Notes: a model not told the origin generated them from the sequence alone. A DNA stretch of 64,000 nucleotides from WGMI01 sp041739275 (GCA_041739275.1 JBGSOF010000035.1:53388-117387); one strand, 5' to 3'. Counted from the first letter of the stretch, positions 1 to 8,953 are shown. Translations and numbers: made by a program.

Positions 1-366
1 AACACCTTGACTGCCCTGTTGATTTTTATGCTCGAGCGCAAGCGCAGCATTGGTTTGCTCTTGGCGCTGGGGGCGAATCGATCTCAGATTGCCGGCGCAT
101 TTCGTCGGCACGCACTGCGCATGGTCGGTCGAGGAATGGCGATAGGCAACGCGGTCGCGCTCGGGCTGTGCGCCCTTCAGTGGCAATTCCGCTGGGCGAA
201 ACTCGACCCTGAGATTTATTACGTAGACGCGGTGCCCATTGTCTTCGCACCATGGCACATCCTCGGTTTGAATGTGCTGATTTTTGTCGTCGCTTATTTG
301 AGCCTTACCCTGCCTTTGCGGAGTTTTGTGCGCATCCCTCCTGTCGAAGCACTCAAGGCCTTCTGA
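1..366 (+). CDS. FtsX-family ABC transporter permease, C-terminal fragment
   Basis: This is the last 121 codons of a membrane protein whose start lies before the window. The visible part has the cytoplasmic loop typical of FtsX/LolC/MacB permeases (ERKRSIGLLLALGA, about residues 12-25 of the fragment), then two hydrophobic stretches (around AIGNAVALGLCAL and LNVLIFVVAYLSLTL). It ends in the usual PPVEALKAF tail, where these permeases typically carry a P-x-E-A-L motif. Members of the family couple to a LolD-like ATPase in the inner membrane and move lipoproteins or other envelope substrates, or act mechanically. Which of these roles applies cannot be judged from the fragment; a LolC/E-like lipoprotein release permease is the most likely. 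The next gene is 139 bp downstream and metabolically unrelated. Confidence 0.8.
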   Translation, partial: NTLTALLIFMLERKRSIGLLLALGANRSQIAGAFRRHALRMVGRGMAIGNAVALGLCALQWQFRWAKLDPEIYYVDAVPIVFAPWHILGLNVLIFVVAYLSLTLPLRSFVRIPPVEALKAF

Positions 367-505
367 GTCCGCACGTTTGAGCATCATTCACAACAATAAG
401 CATCTCGGCTTTGCGCAATCGCCTCTTTCGGGTGGAAAGCAACCCAAAGAGCCCGGTTCAAGGCCGAAAACCATCGCTAACTTTATCACCTCATTGAATT
501 AAAGC

Positions 506-1876
506 ATGCCTGCAGCCAACGTACATCCAAACATTCTCACGACCATCGGCAACACCCCGCTGATCAAGCTCAACAAGATCGCAGCCGAAATAGACGCCGA
601 GGTCTGGGCCAAAGTGGAATACTTCAACCCCGGGCACAGCGTCAAAGACCGCATGGCGCTCAAAATGGTCGAAGATGCCGAGCGCGACGGGCGCTTAAAA
701 CCGGGGGGAACCATTATTGAATGTACCAGCGGCAACACGGGTATGGGTTTGGCTTTGGCGGCTGTGGTGAAAGGATACAAGTTGATTTGCACCTTGAGCG
801 ACAAACAGAGCAAGGAAAAAATGGACATCCTTCGCGCCATGGGTGCCGAAGTTTATGTCTGCCCCACTGCGGTTCCGCCCGATCATCCCGACAGCTATTA
901 TTCGGTAGCGCGCAGGCTAAACGCAGAGATTCCCAATAGTTTCTTCCCCAACCAGTACGACAATCTCAGCAACACCGCGGCACATTTCGAAACCACGGGG
1001 CCCGAAATCTGGGAACAAACCGAAGGCCGCATTACGCACTTCGTGGTCGGAGTGGGCACCGGAGGCACCATTAGCGGAGTGGGTCGCTACTTGAAAGAGC
1101 GGAATCCGAACATCGAAATTATTGGTGTGGATACCTACGGTTCGGTGTTCAAGAAATATCACGAAACGGGCGAGTTCGACGAAAACGAAATCTACGCCTA
1201 CATCACTGAAGGAATAGGCGAAGACATCTTGCCAAAGAATGTCGACTTTTCGGTAATCGATGTCTTCGAAAAAGTAACCGACCGCGACGGTGCCTTGGCA
1301 TGCCGGGAACTCGCCCGAAAAGAAGGTCTGTTTTTGGGATATTCGTGCGGCTCGGCTTTTCAGGGGCTTCGTCAACTCAAGCATCGCTTCAAAAAGGGCG
1401 ATGTGGTGGTGGTGCTCTTTCACGACCACGGCAGCCGCTATGTGGGCAAAGTCTACAACGACGATTGGATGCGCGATCGCGGCTTTATCCATCCGAACAA
1501 CCGCTTGGCGAAAGACTTTGCAGATGCGCATCGCGGTCTCAAACTCGTGACCATTGGCAGCGGCGAACCCGTGGGAAATGCCATTGCCCTGATGCGCCGT
1601 TACGGCATTTCGCAACTGCCCGTGGTCAAAGACGGCAGCTTTGCGGGCTCTCTCGACGACGCGGGCTTGTTAATGGCCCTGAGCTCAGATTCTGATCTCT
1701 TTCAAAAGCGATGCGAGGAGGTGATGAACAGCCCCTTCCCCGTAGTGGGCCCCATGGCAGACACCGAAGAAATTGTTCGACTCTTCGACAAACAAACCCA
1801 TGCCGTTTTGGTAGAACTCGGCGGGGGAGATTTCCACATCATCACGCGTCAAGACCTGATCGGCGCGCTGAGTTAA
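506..1876 (+). CDS. Cystathionine beta-synthase-type PLP enzyme with C-terminal CBS pair
   Basis: A 456-residue fold-type II pyridoxal-phosphate enzyme of the cysteine synthase / cystathionine beta-synthase family. Residues 1-320 are the catalytic core. The PLP lysine is K47 in NPGHSVKDRM, the substrate loop is TSGNTG at 74-79, and the phosphate-binding loop is GVGTGGT at 182-188. Residues about 345-456 form a tandem pair of CBS domains, the arrangement of regulated cystathionine beta-synthases rather than plain CysK/CysM. The expected reaction is beta-replacement on serine or an activated serine, giving cystathionine or cysteine, in the cytoplasm. The ATG at 506 is the first in frame and places the family start correctly. 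The BtuF-like gene follows after 24 bp and may be cotranscribed, but the two have no obvious shared pathway. O-acetylserine sulfhydrylase activity cannot be excluded. Confidence 0.88.
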   Translation: MPAANVHPNILTTIGNTPLIKLNKIAAEIDAEVWAKVEYFNPGHSVKDRMALKMVEDAERDGRLKPGGTIIECTSGNTGMGLALAAVVKGYKLICTLSDKQSKEKMDILRAMGAEVYVCPTAVPPDHPDSYYSVARRLNAEIPNSFFPNQYDNLSNTAAHFETTGPEIWEQTEGRITHFVVGVGTGGTISGVGRYLKERNPNIEIIGVDTYGSVFKKYHETGEFDENEIYAYITEGIGEDILPKNVDFSVIDVFEKVTDRDGALACRELARKEGLFLGYSCGSAFQGLRQLKHRFKKGDVVVVLFHDHGSRYVGKVYNDDWMRDRGFIHPNNRLAKDFADAHRGLKLVTIGSGEPVGNAIALMRRYGISQLPVVKDGSFAGSLDDAGLLMALSSDSDLFQKRCEEVMNSPFPVVGPMADTEEIVRLFDKQTHAVLVELGGGDFHIITRQDLIGALS

Positions 1877-1900
1877 TCGACCCGATCGAGAGAGACGCTC

Positions 1901-2638
1901 ATGCTTTGCGGAACCCCGACCAACAGGAATCCCGAGCGCATTGTAAGCCTGGTGCCCTCGATTACCGAGTGGCTTTGGGCACTTGAGCTCGAAAACCGCG
2001 TGGTGGGGATTACGAGGTTCTGCGTTCGTCCACCCGAATGGAGACGCTCCAAGGCGAGCATCGGCGGAACCAAAGATGTCCGCATCGCCGATGTGCTTCG
2101 CCTAAAGCCCGATCTGGTCCTGGCAAATCGAGAAGAAAACACCCTCGAAGCGGTTCGCGAGCTAACGCACTTCTCGGCGGTTTATCTCTCAGAAATTCAT
2201 GATTTGCCCTCGGCGGTCGCAGATCTTTTGGCCATCGGATCGCTTTGCGGACAGGCTCATTTGGCCGAACAAAAATGCTCGGAAATCGAAGAAAACTGGA
2301 GGAGCAGAACGCGGGAGACCCAGCGGTTGCGCTGCGTTTATTTGATTTGGAAAAACCCCTGGATGGCCGCGGGTTCGGGCACATTTATCGACGCCAACCT
2401 CAAGAGCCTCGGGTTGATCAATGTGGTTCAAGACGAACGATATCCGACTCTTTCCATCGATCAAATCGCCCGGTTGAATCCCGATCGAATTTTGTTGTCT
2501 TCAGAACCATATCCGTTTGGTTCAAAAGAAGAGATCGAGCTCTCCAAAATCTTTCAGGGCGTATGCATTCAAAGGGTCGACGGCGAGCGCTTTTCGTGGT
2601 ACGGAGCCCGCATGCTCGATTCCGGTCCTTGGTTTTAA
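1901..2638 (+). CDS. BtuF/FecB-like helical-backbone metal receptor without signal peptide
   Basis: A 245-residue protein of the class III periplasmic binding protein fold, like BtuF (vitamin B12) and FecB (siderophores). It opens with the conserved RIVSLVPSITE segment (residues 13-23) and has the helical-backbone pattern with DVLRLKPDLVLA at about 64-75 and the C-lobe segment IARLNPDRILLSSEPYPF near 190. No signal peptide or lipobox is visible: the N-terminus MLCGTPTNRNPER is hydrophilic, and no upstream in-frame extension provides one. The protein is therefore predicted to be cytoplasmic, unlike transport-linked BtuF. Such leaderless homologues occur in Bacteroidota genomes; their role is not settled. 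No permease or ATPase gene lies beside it. It follows the cystathionine beta-synthase-type gene by 24 bp and converges on the DUF4294 gene. Confidence 0.75.
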   Translation: MLCGTPTNRNPERIVSLVPSITEWLWALELENRVVGITRFCVRPPEWRRSKASIGGTKDVRIADVLRLKPDLVLANREENTLEAVRELTHFSAVYLSEIHDLPSAVADLLAIGSLCGQAHLAEQKCSEIEENWRSRTRETQRLRCVYLIWKNPWMAAGSGTFIDANLKSLGLINVVQDERYPTLSIDQIARLNPDRILLSSEPYPFGSKEEIELSKIFQGVCIQRVDGERFSWYGARMLDSGPWF

Positions 2639-2674
2639 AAAATCTGAACCCCGCTCTGACTTTGAATGGTCATT

Positions 2675-3388
2675 CTAGAGTTTGGGTTTGGGGATGTCGG
2701 CTTTGACGCGCTCTTCGAGCAGCTCTTGCTGGAATGCCCTCAGCAAAATATTCTCGATCAGGCGATCTTCGTCGTCTTCGTCGGGCCGATAAGGTTTCTT
2801 GAGATCGATGTCGTAGTACGAAGCCGTGGCACCATACCAAAAAGCCGTCCATCCACTTCGGTATTCTTTGAGTAAATCGTAAGGCGTCGTCGAGGTTTCT
2901 CGGTATACCAGCTTGCACAAAATTTGACCCTCGGTGCGCGTGAGCTTTCTGAGCTCGGGTTCAAAAGTCTGTTCGAGGTAATCTTGAAACTCGCGCACGT
3001 ACTTCTTGCGATCTCTCTTGCGCTTGATTCGCGAGAGTCGCGCATTGAGGGTGTCGAGTTGAGTGCCCGCGAGCACAGCATATGGATAGACCTTCATCAC
3101 CTTGCGCTTGAGCAAAAAATAACGCCGGCGCGCCTCGTCGGTATTGAAACTCGGAGAAGCAATCAGCAATACTTCGTCGAGAACCACCAAGGGAATGGTG
3201 TCTCTGTCGATAATCATGGCTTGCGTAATCGCGCGGTCTTTGTTCTTTCGGATGTAGTCAAAAACAGAATCGGAGGCCGAAACCAGACTGTCTTTGCTCG
3301 GTTGTGCCGAGAGCGAACCAATCGCGCACAGGGCGGCGAAACACACCGAAAATACCTTCAAGACAAAGCCCCTCTTTTGGTTCTCCAC
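2675..3388 (-). CDS. DUF4294-family secreted protein
   Basis: About 237 residues, starting with a hydrophobic segment ending in AIGSLSAQ (roughly residues 12-29), consistent with a Sec signal peptide. The body is rich in charged residues and carries the conserved DTIPLVVLDEV segment and a basic helical region (YPYAVLAG through RKKYVREFQDYLE) recognised as DUF4294, a family largely restricted to Bacteroidota and without assigned function. The start is uncertain because no ATG precedes the signal peptide. A GTG at 3386-3388 overlaps accC by 31 bp. A TTG at 3359-3361 would overlap the accC stop in a TTGA arrangement and still leave a good signal peptide. Either way it is translationally coupled to accC. 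The acidic stretch DEDDEDR lies near the C-terminus. Confidence 0.72.
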   Translation of the reverse strand: MENQKRGFVLKVFSVCFAALCAIGSLSAQPSKDSLVSASDSVFDYIRKNKDRAITQAMIIDRDTIPLVVLDEVLLIASPSFNTDEARRRYFLLKRKVMKVYPYAVLAGTQLDTLNARLSRIKRKRDRKKYVREFQDYLEQTFEPELRKLTRTEGQILCKLVYRETSTTPYDLLKEYRSGWTAFWYGATASYYDIDLKKPYRPDEDDEDRLIENILLRAFQQELLEERVKADIPKPKL

Positions 3389-4866
3389 ATCGATTCGGAA
3401 TGTAGCGGTTTTTGCACCGCATCTGTTTTTTGAACCCGAGGCGATAGAGCATTTTGAAGCTCGTTTACCACCAAACAGGCGGCGATTTCTTCGATTTCGT
3501 CGGGCTTGTTCTCGAGAACTTCAGGGCTGAAGTAGGTCTCTACAAAATGGGTGTTGAAATCGCCCGAACGAAAAGCGGCATGGTCGATCGCGAAGGCTCC
3601 AAAACTCAAGGTGGTTTCGACCCCCGCAATTCGGTACTCTCTGATGGCTCGGAGCATGCGCTCGATGGCCTCATCTCGGGTGGCCGCGTGCACGCTGAGC
3701 TTGGCGATCATGGGGTCGTAGTGCACCGGCACCTGCATGCCCGGTTCAAAACCGTCGTCGACGCGTATTCCGGGGCCGTCGGGGCGGACGTATTCTTCGA
3801 GCCGACCGATGTCGGGCAGAAAACCCGTTGCGGGGTTCTCGGCATAGACCCGAAGCTCGATCGAGTGGCCTCGAATCGAGAGATCGCCCTGTGAAAATGA
3901 AAGCGGTTTTCCTTCTGCCACGCGAATTTGCTCTCGAACCAGATCGACTCCGGTAATCCACTCCGTTACCGGGTGCTCCACTTGAAGCCGGGTATTCATT
4001 TCGAGAAAGTAGAACTTGTGGTCTGCATCAAAAATGAACTCGACCGTTCCCGCACCGCGATAATTGCAAGAGCGCGCCACATCGACGGCGGCTTGACCCA
4101 TTTGAGCCCTGAGTTCGGGGGTGAGAACCACCGAGGGAGCTTCTTCGATCACCTTTTGATGGCGTCGTTGAATGGAGCACTCACGCTCAAACAAGTGCAC
4201 CACTCCGCCGTGGTTGTCGGCCAAGACCTGAATCTCGACGTGTCTTGGAGAGCTGACATACTTCTCGACAAAGACCGATCCGTTTCCGAAGGCCGAAGTG
4301 GCTTCGCTTACGGCCAACTGCATTTGTTCGCGGAAATCTTCTCGGCGGTGCACAATGCGCATCCCCTTACCTCCGCCGCCCGCGGCTGCCTTGATCAAAA
4401 CGGGAAAACCGATATCGCGAATCAGCGCCTCGGCTTCGTCTATGTTGTGCACTGCGCCGGGTGTGCCCGGAACCAAGGGAACGCCAAATCGCGATGCCGC
4501 CTCTTTGGCCGACAATTTATCGCCCATGGTCCGAATGGCCTCGGGGGTGGGGCCGATAAAGATCAAGCCGGCCGCCTCTACCTTTTCGGCGAATTCAGCA
4601 TTCTCGCTCAAAAAGCCATAACCCGGGTGAATCGCGTCCGCGCCTGCGCTCAATGCCACCTCGACGATGGTGTCCATCCGCAGGTACGATTCCGACGATG
4701 CCGCCTTTCCGATGCGGTACGCCTTGTCTGCGAATCGGACAAAGGGCGCTTCGCGGTCGGCATCTGAATAAACAGCAACCGTCTCAATTCCCATTTCGCG
4801 TGCGGTGCGCATCACTCTGAGTGCGATTTCGCCCCGATTGGCGACCAAGAGACTTCGAATTTCCAT
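3358..4866 (-). CDS. accC: Acetyl-CoA (or propionyl-CoA) carboxylase, biotin carboxylase subunit
   Basis: A 502-residue ATP-grasp enzyme that carboxylates biotin on a carrier protein using ATP and bicarbonate, feeding malonyl-CoA (or methylmalonyl-CoA) synthesis. The N-terminal LLVANRGEIALRV (residues 6-18) is the biotin carboxylase signature. The glycine-rich ATP loop AAGGGGKGMRIV lies near 161-172, followed by FVEKYV, the EMNTRLQVEHPVTE metal/active-site motif near 290, and the C-domain RVYAENP. The protein exceeds the usual 445-450 residues: about 50 extra C-terminal residues (from roughly ENKPDEIEE onward) resemble no carrier domain. No accB or carboxyltransferase gene adjoins it, so its partners must be elsewhere. 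Its last codons overlap the DUF4294 gene. A TAnnTTTG promoter is recognisable upstream. Confidence 0.93.
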   Translation of the reverse strand: MEIRSLLVANRGEIALRVMRTAREMGIETVAVYSDADREAPFVRFADKAYRIGKAASSESYLRMDTIVEVALSAGADAIHPGYGFLSENAEFAEKVEAAGLIFIGPTPEAIRTMGDKLSAKEAASRFGVPLVPGTPGAVHNIDEAEALIRDIGFPVLIKAAAGGGGKGMRIVHRREDFREQMQLAVSEATSAFGNGSVFVEKYVSSPRHVEIQVLADNHGGVVHLFERECSIQRRHQKVIEEAPSVVLTPELRAQMGQAAVDVARSCNYRGAGTVEFIFDADHKFYFLEMNTRLQVEHPVTEWITGVDLVREQIRVAEGKPLSFSQGDLSIRGHSIELRVYAENPATGFLPDIGRLEEYVRPDGPGIRVDDGFEPGMQVPVHYDPMIAKLSVHAATRDEAIERMLRAIREYRIAGVETTLSFGAFAIDHAAFRSGDFNTHFVETYFSPEVLENKPDEIEEIAACLVVNELQNALSPRVQKTDAVQKPLHSESMWRTKRGALS

Positions 4867-4894
4867 GTGTAGAGTTCCGGGCTGGTTGAATTGT

Positions 4895-4931
4895 AGATTT
4901 CAAAAGTAAGCCGAGCGCGGGCTCAGCGAAA
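4895..4931 (-). promoter_or_regulatory. Bacteroidota-type promoter of accC
   Basis: On the minus strand TACTTTTG at 4908-4901 matches the Bacteroidota -7 consensus TAnnTTTG exactly. TTTC at 4931-4928, 19 bp further upstream, is one mismatch from the -33 box TTTG. Transcription would begin near 4895, giving a leader of about 29 nt before the accC ATG at 4866. Confidence 0.5.
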
Positions 4932-4997
4932 AAGGGTCGAAACTGTTAAATAAGCGGCGAATACCTGCAGACTCGAGGAGTGAATGAATTAAGAACT

Positions 4998-5005
4998 TAA
5001 CTTTG
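4998..5005 (+). promoter_or_regulatory. Possible -7 box for the secreted protease gene
   Basis: TAACTTTG fits the Bacteroidota -7 consensus TAnnTTTG in the accC/protease divergent region. No convincing -33 TTTG lies at the right distance, and the implied leader of about 97 nt is long, so this is only a candidate. The rest of 4867-5108 holds nothing else recognisable. Confidence 0.3.
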
Positions 5006-5108
5006 ATTTTTAACTCAATTTTAGAGGTGAATCATCTCCTTTGATTGGGTCATTCGAGGAATTTCGCATTAGAAGAACACGTTCACTCCAGAAACGCACA
5101 GCGCACGG

Positions 5109-7349
5109 ATGAAGTATTTCACACATCTGTTGAAAATTGCAAGCCGGAGCACAGCCGGCACTCGGGTGCGGCAGGCGCTGTCGGTCTTGGGCTTGAACGC
5201 TCTGCTTGCTCTGAGCGTTTCCGGGCAGAATCCGTGGCAGGACGTTTCTCCAAACGCCGACTGGACTTTTCCCGACCACAGCCAACTCAGCGACTACCGC
5301 GCACTGGCACTCGATTTGCCCGTATTTGAACAACAAATGACCAACCCTCCAACGGGCGGTCGAACGGTCGTTCTTCTTCCGAGGCCTGACCAGCAGGGCT
5401 TTGACAGTTGTACGGTGTATGAGGACCCGGTGCTGCCCCCGGGGCTGGCTCAAAAGTATCCGACCATCAAAACCTATTCGGGGTATTTGAACCGGGACCC
5501 TTCCGTCTTGGTGCGCATCGACCTCGGCCCTCGCGGAATGCACGCCATGGTTTTTGGCAACGGAGAGCACTGGTTTGTCGATCCGGCGCTCGAAGGGGGG
5601 GCATCGTATTACGCATCCTACGACAAGAGTTCGGCCAAACCGTATTACAACTTTACCTGCCATTTAACGGGGCCAATCGAATTTCCGAGTTCGAGCAAGT
5701 CTCTGCATCGCAAAACGAGCATCATTGCTCCCGAGGGTTTGCACACTTACAGGCTGGCCGTATCGACCACCGGCGAATACGGCAACTTCCACGGGGGCAG
5801 CATTCCCGCTATTCTGTCGGCCATAGTCACCACGGTACACAGGGTAAATGGCATTTATGCTCGCGATCTTTCAATCAAGTTCATCTTGGCAGAAAAGAAC
5901 GACACTCTGCTCTTTTCAGACCCAGTGACCGATCCGTTCACAAACTTCGACCCATTTGCCTTAGTCGTTGAAAATCAGGTACTCATCGACTCTTTGCTCG
6001 GAGACACCGCCTACGATATCGGGCATAATTTTGGAACGGGTTCAGGGGGTTATGCTCCCGGACTGACGTGTACGGCCGGATCGAAAGCCGGTGGGGTTAC
6101 AGGTGGCCCCACGCCCGTAGGAGACGCTTTTGACGTCGATTATGTAGCGCATGAAATTGGCCATCAGTTTGGTGCAAACCACACTCAAAACAATCCCTGC
6201 AATCGAGTGGCTTCGTCTGCCTACGAGCCCGGAAGTGCGAGCACGATTATGGGATATGCGGGTATTTGCCCTCCCAATCTCCAGACTTATTCGGATGCGT
6301 ACTTCCACATACACAGCATTGGAGAGATCAAACAGTACATCTCCAACGGACCCGGAGCATTTTGCGTCCCCCTGGACACGAACGCGAACACCGCGCCGAG
6401 CGTGAGCGTGCCTTCCTCCGGTTTTTACATTCCCCATTCGACCCCGTTCAAGCTCGAAGGTTCTGCGACCGATTTGCAGGGAGATGCGTTGAGTTATTGC
6501 TGGGAACAGTTTAATCTAGGGCCTGCGGGAGCTCCGAGCAACCCATCGGGCAATGCGCCGATCTTTAGAAGTTTGCTGCCCGTTTCAAACCCCGAACGCG
6601 TTTTTCCGAGAATGCCGAGCTTGCTCGGAAGCCCTGCTGTTGTGGGAGAACAACTGCCCGAATACACCCGATCGATGCGATTTCGCTTGGTCGTTCGCGA
6701 CAATGCCTTACCCGCGGGAGCCGTGAGTTTCGGTCAAGTCGATTTCTCGGTAGATGGTCAGTCGGGGCCGTTTAAAGTCATCCAACCCAATTCTCAAAAT
6801 AAGGTCAGTTGCCAGTACACCTATCCTATTCAGTGGTCGGTGAATGGAACCGATCAGTTGCCCGTGAGCTGCCAATTGGTGAGTATTTATTTCAGCTCAG
6901 ACAACGGCGGTACCTTCTCTGATACATTGGCATTTCAAGCGCCTAACAGCGGGCAGTGGGACTGGTTTGTGCCCGCCGGCTACGAGACCACCCAAGGCCG
7001 GATCTTGATCGAAGCGGCCGGCAACCACTTTTTCGCCGTTTCGGATGTTTTTGAAATTGAAACGGGGTCTATAGGTGTTGAGGATCCGTATCGCCTGAAT
7101 CAAACGATTCACGCCTATCCGAACCCTGCGAAATCGGGGCGAGAAATTCGAGTGCTTGGTCTGTCGGGTGAGACGGTTCAATGGCACCTCAGTGACATCC
7201 TCGGAAGGCCTTTGGCGAACGGAACGTGGCGGGCAAATGAACCCAGAATAGTGAGCTTGCCAAGTCGTTTTGCGGGTCAGGCCGTTCTGAGTATCGAAGG
7301 AGCGTCGGGCGCGCACAGTCGCGCAAAAGTTCTGATTCTGCCCGAGTAA
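5109..7349 (+). CDS. Secreted reprolysin-like (M12B/metzincin) zinc protease with T9SS sorting domain
   Basis: A 746-residue secreted protease. The N-terminus (residues 1-40) is a signal peptide with a long basic n-region ending LLALSVSGQ. The catalytic domain follows a propeptide-like region. The metzincin zinc motif HEIGHQFGANH occupies 348-358, with the three zinc histidines and the catalytic Glu349, and a Met-turn STIMGYAG follows near 378-385. Around 420-560 is a cadherin/Ig-like segment and another beta domain, then a C-terminal T9SS type A sorting domain (about 664-746) beginning with HAYPNPAKSG. The protein should cross the outer membrane through the T9SS, lose the sorting domain and be attached to the surface or released. 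It likely degrades extracellular protein. It is monocistronic between divergent accC and a convergent gene 15 bp away. Its C-terminus lacks the extra shared block of the four later T9SS proteins. Confidence 0.9.
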   Translation: MKYFTHLLKIASRSTAGTRVRQALSVLGLNALLALSVSGQNPWQDVSPNADWTFPDHSQLSDYRALALDLPVFEQQMTNPPTGGRTVVLLPRPDQQGFDSCTVYEDPVLPPGLAQKYPTIKTYSGYLNRDPSVLVRIDLGPRGMHAMVFGNGEHWFVDPALEGGASYYASYDKSSAKPYYNFTCHLTGPIEFPSSSKSLHRKTSIIAPEGLHTYRLAVSTTGEYGNFHGGSIPAILSAIVTTVHRVNGIYARDLSIKFILAEKNDTLLFSDPVTDPFTNFDPFALVVENQVLIDSLLGDTAYDIGHNFGTGSGGYAPGLTCTAGSKAGGVTGGPTPVGDAFDVDYVAHEIGHQFGANHTQNNPCNRVASSAYEPGSASTIMGYAGICPPNLQTYSDAYFHIHSIGEIKQYISNGPGAFCVPLDTNANTAPSVSVPSSGFYIPHSTPFKLEGSATDLQGDALSYCWEQFNLGPAGAPSNPSGNAPIFRSLLPVSNPERVFPRMPSLLGSPAVVGEQLPEYTRSMRFRLVVRDNALPAGAVSFGQVDFSVDGQSGPFKVIQPNSQNKVSCQYTYPIQWSVNGTDQLPVSCQLVSIYFSSDNGGTFSDTLAFQAPNSGQWDWFVPAGYETTQGRILIEAAGNHFFAVSDVFEIETGSIGVEDPYRLNQTIHAYPNPAKSGREIRVLGLSGETVQWHLSDILGRPLANGTWRANEPRIVSLPSRFAGQAVLSIEGASGAHSRAKVLILPE

Positions 7350-7364
7350 ACTCCGGTTGACGAT

Positions 7365-8000
7365 CTAAGAAGGGGTCCTAGCCGGCACTCCGACCACTGT
7401 GGTGTTATCGGCTACGGTCCCCGTGACCACCGCCCCCGCTCCCACTTTAGCTCCCGTGCCGATCGAGCAGTTTTGCAGCACACACGCTCCGGTACCGATC
7501 ATGCTCTGCGCCCCAATGTGCACATTCCCGCTGATGTGCGCTCCGGGCATCAAACTGGCAAAATCGCCCACCGCAACATTGTGGCCCACGGTCGAGTTTA
7601 AGTTGAACAGCGCGTAACGCCCAATTTCTATCTCGGTGGTCAGGGCTACTCCGGGGCACAGGACACAGCCCTCCCCAATGCGCACTGTGGCAGGATCGCC
7701 TATGTGAACCGTGGGATGAATGAGCGTCGGATATCGTAGCCCGAGGTGCTCGATGCGGTCGACGATCGCCTGTTTCACTTTTGGATCCCCGAGTGCAAGC
7801 ACCACAGAGCTGCCGCTCGGATAGTCGGCCAAAGTCTGTATCGATCCGAGCACACTCCACCGAGAAACTTGGGTCTTCTCACGGATGCCGTCGTCGACAA
7901 AACCGAGGATTCGATATTCCGCAGACAGAGAAGAACTTGAAATCATGGTCGCTATTTCGCGTCCAAGACCACCCGCACCGATGATGATCAGATCTGTCAA
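7365..8000 (-). CDS. NeuD/PglD-type sugar O- or N-acyltransferase
   Basis: A 211-residue two-domain acyltransferase. Residues 1-75 form a Rossmann-like nucleotide-sugar binding part with IIIGAGGLGRE (5-15). Residues about 95-210 form a left-handed beta-helix of hexapeptide repeats (IGDPATV, IGEGCVL, VGAGAVV). H140 in STVGHNVAVGDF occupies the position of the catalytic base of PglD. Such enzymes transfer acetyl from acetyl-CoA to a sugar amino or hydroxyl group. The start is a TTG at 7998-8000 overlapping the stop of the upstream SGNH gene (TTGA); no ATG precedes the Rossmann motif. It is the last gene of the MBOAT module, which suggests a role in supplying or making an acetylated glycan. This differs from the second NeuD-like gene at 32925. 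Confidence 0.82.
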   Translation of the reverse strand: MTDLIIIGAGGLGREIATMISSSSLSAEYRILGFVDDGIREKTQVSRWSVLGSIQTLADYPSGSSVVLALGDPKVKQAIVDRIEHLGLRYPTLIHPTVHIGDPATVRIGEGCVLCPGVALTTEIEIGRYALFNLNSTVGHNVAVGDFASLMPGAHISGNVHIGAQSMIGTGACVLQNCSIGTGAKVGAGAVVTGTVADNTTVVGVPARTPS

Positions 8001-8953
8001 GGGTTGCTTGGATTCGGAAGGGCGGGATCGAGCAGAGCCGCCCGAACATTTTCAAAGTATAGCTCGGCTCCTTTTGCATTCAAGTGCCCACTGTCAAACC
8101 AAAGCGTAGCATCCTCAAAACGGGGGTCGTAGCGCAGGTCGACAATGCCGGGATAATCTTGGTGAAAGCCGCGCAGATCGACGTCAAAATCGCCGAACGG
8201 GATATAGAGTACAAGTTCGATTCCGCTCGCGGCGTAACGCGTCTTGAGATCGGCGAGATACAACATCACTCGATCGAGGCCCTGATCAGGCTGAGACAAA
8301 TAGGCCTCTCCCAGACGTGCTTTGCGGTAATTTTCGAGCAAGACCGCTTCGTTTTCTTTAAAATACTCGTTTCGCCTTTTGAGATTCTTATCGTCCGGAT
8401 GCTCGATCAATTCTCGGTCGAGCGGATAAAATTCAGGGCGCTCTCGGGCTTCGACCGAAGCTTTAAACACACCGGTAATGGCGTCATAAATCAGATAAGA
8501 AAGAAAGGGCTTTTGCAGGCCAATCGATTGCAATAAAGGCCCGCGCATCCTGCTGAAATAATAAGATTCTCGAAAATTAAAACCGAGGCCAAGTTTGGCT
8601 TCAAGCCCAAAATAGACCTTCGTGCCCTGTTTGACCCGGCCCTGTTCGGCGCGACTTGCGATCTCTTCTAAATACAGCAAGCTCTCTGTGGTGTACTGGC
8701 TCGGACCAGAAATGACGCGAATGGGCTTTCCCGAAGCTGCGGCCCATAGCTCGGGGTTGAGGTGTCTGTAGACATGACTCGAGCCGACCATGATGTCGGT
8801 CTCCGGGGGAAGTGATTCCAAAGAACGCGCGTTGTATTCGTAGAGATCGTTCCCGATCGGATCGACACCCGAATGTTGTAGAAAATACATTCCGAAAATC
8901 ACCGCCACGGGTATTCCGGTCACCTTTAAAACCCAAAGCAGGAATTCGCGCAT
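7997..8953 (-). CDS. Membrane-anchored SGNH-fold protein, probable O-acetyltransferase partner of MBOAT
   Basis: A 318-residue protein with one N-terminal membrane segment (about residues 5-24) and a globular domain expected outside the membrane. Two motifs of SGNH/GDSL esterases are visible: VGSSHV with probable nucleophile S58 in a GSS block, and D287-x-x-H290 in DSGHLNAKGAE near the C-terminus, which supplies the Asp/His of the triad. In alginate and peptidoglycan acetylation (AlgI-AlgJ/X, PatA-PatB) an MBOAT protein passes acetyl groups across the membrane to such a protein, which transfers them to the polymer. The gene overlaps the MBOAT stop (TGATG) and the NeuD-like gene downstream, supporting a joint function. 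The acceptor glycan is unknown. Confidence 0.72.
   Translation of the reverse strand: MREFLLWVLKVTGIPVAVIFGMYFLQHSGVDPIGNDLYEYNARSLESLPPETDIMVGSSHVYRHLNPELWAAASGKPIRVISGPSQYTTESLLYLEEIASRAEQGRVKQGTKVYFGLEAKLGLGFNFRESYYFSRMRGPLLQSIGLQKPFLSYLIYDAITGVFKASVEARERPEFYPLDRELIEHPDDKNLKRRNEYFKENEAVLLENYRKARLGEAYLSQPDQGLDRVMLYLADLKTRYAASGIELVLYIPFGDFDVDLRGFHQDYPGIVDLRYDPRFEDATLWFDSGHLNAKGAELYFENVRAALLDPALPNPSNP

Noticed and set aside
1877..1900. Cobalamin riboswitch before the BtuF-like gene
   Set aside because: Only 24 bp separate it from the upstream gene, too short for the structure, and no B12-box sequence is seen.
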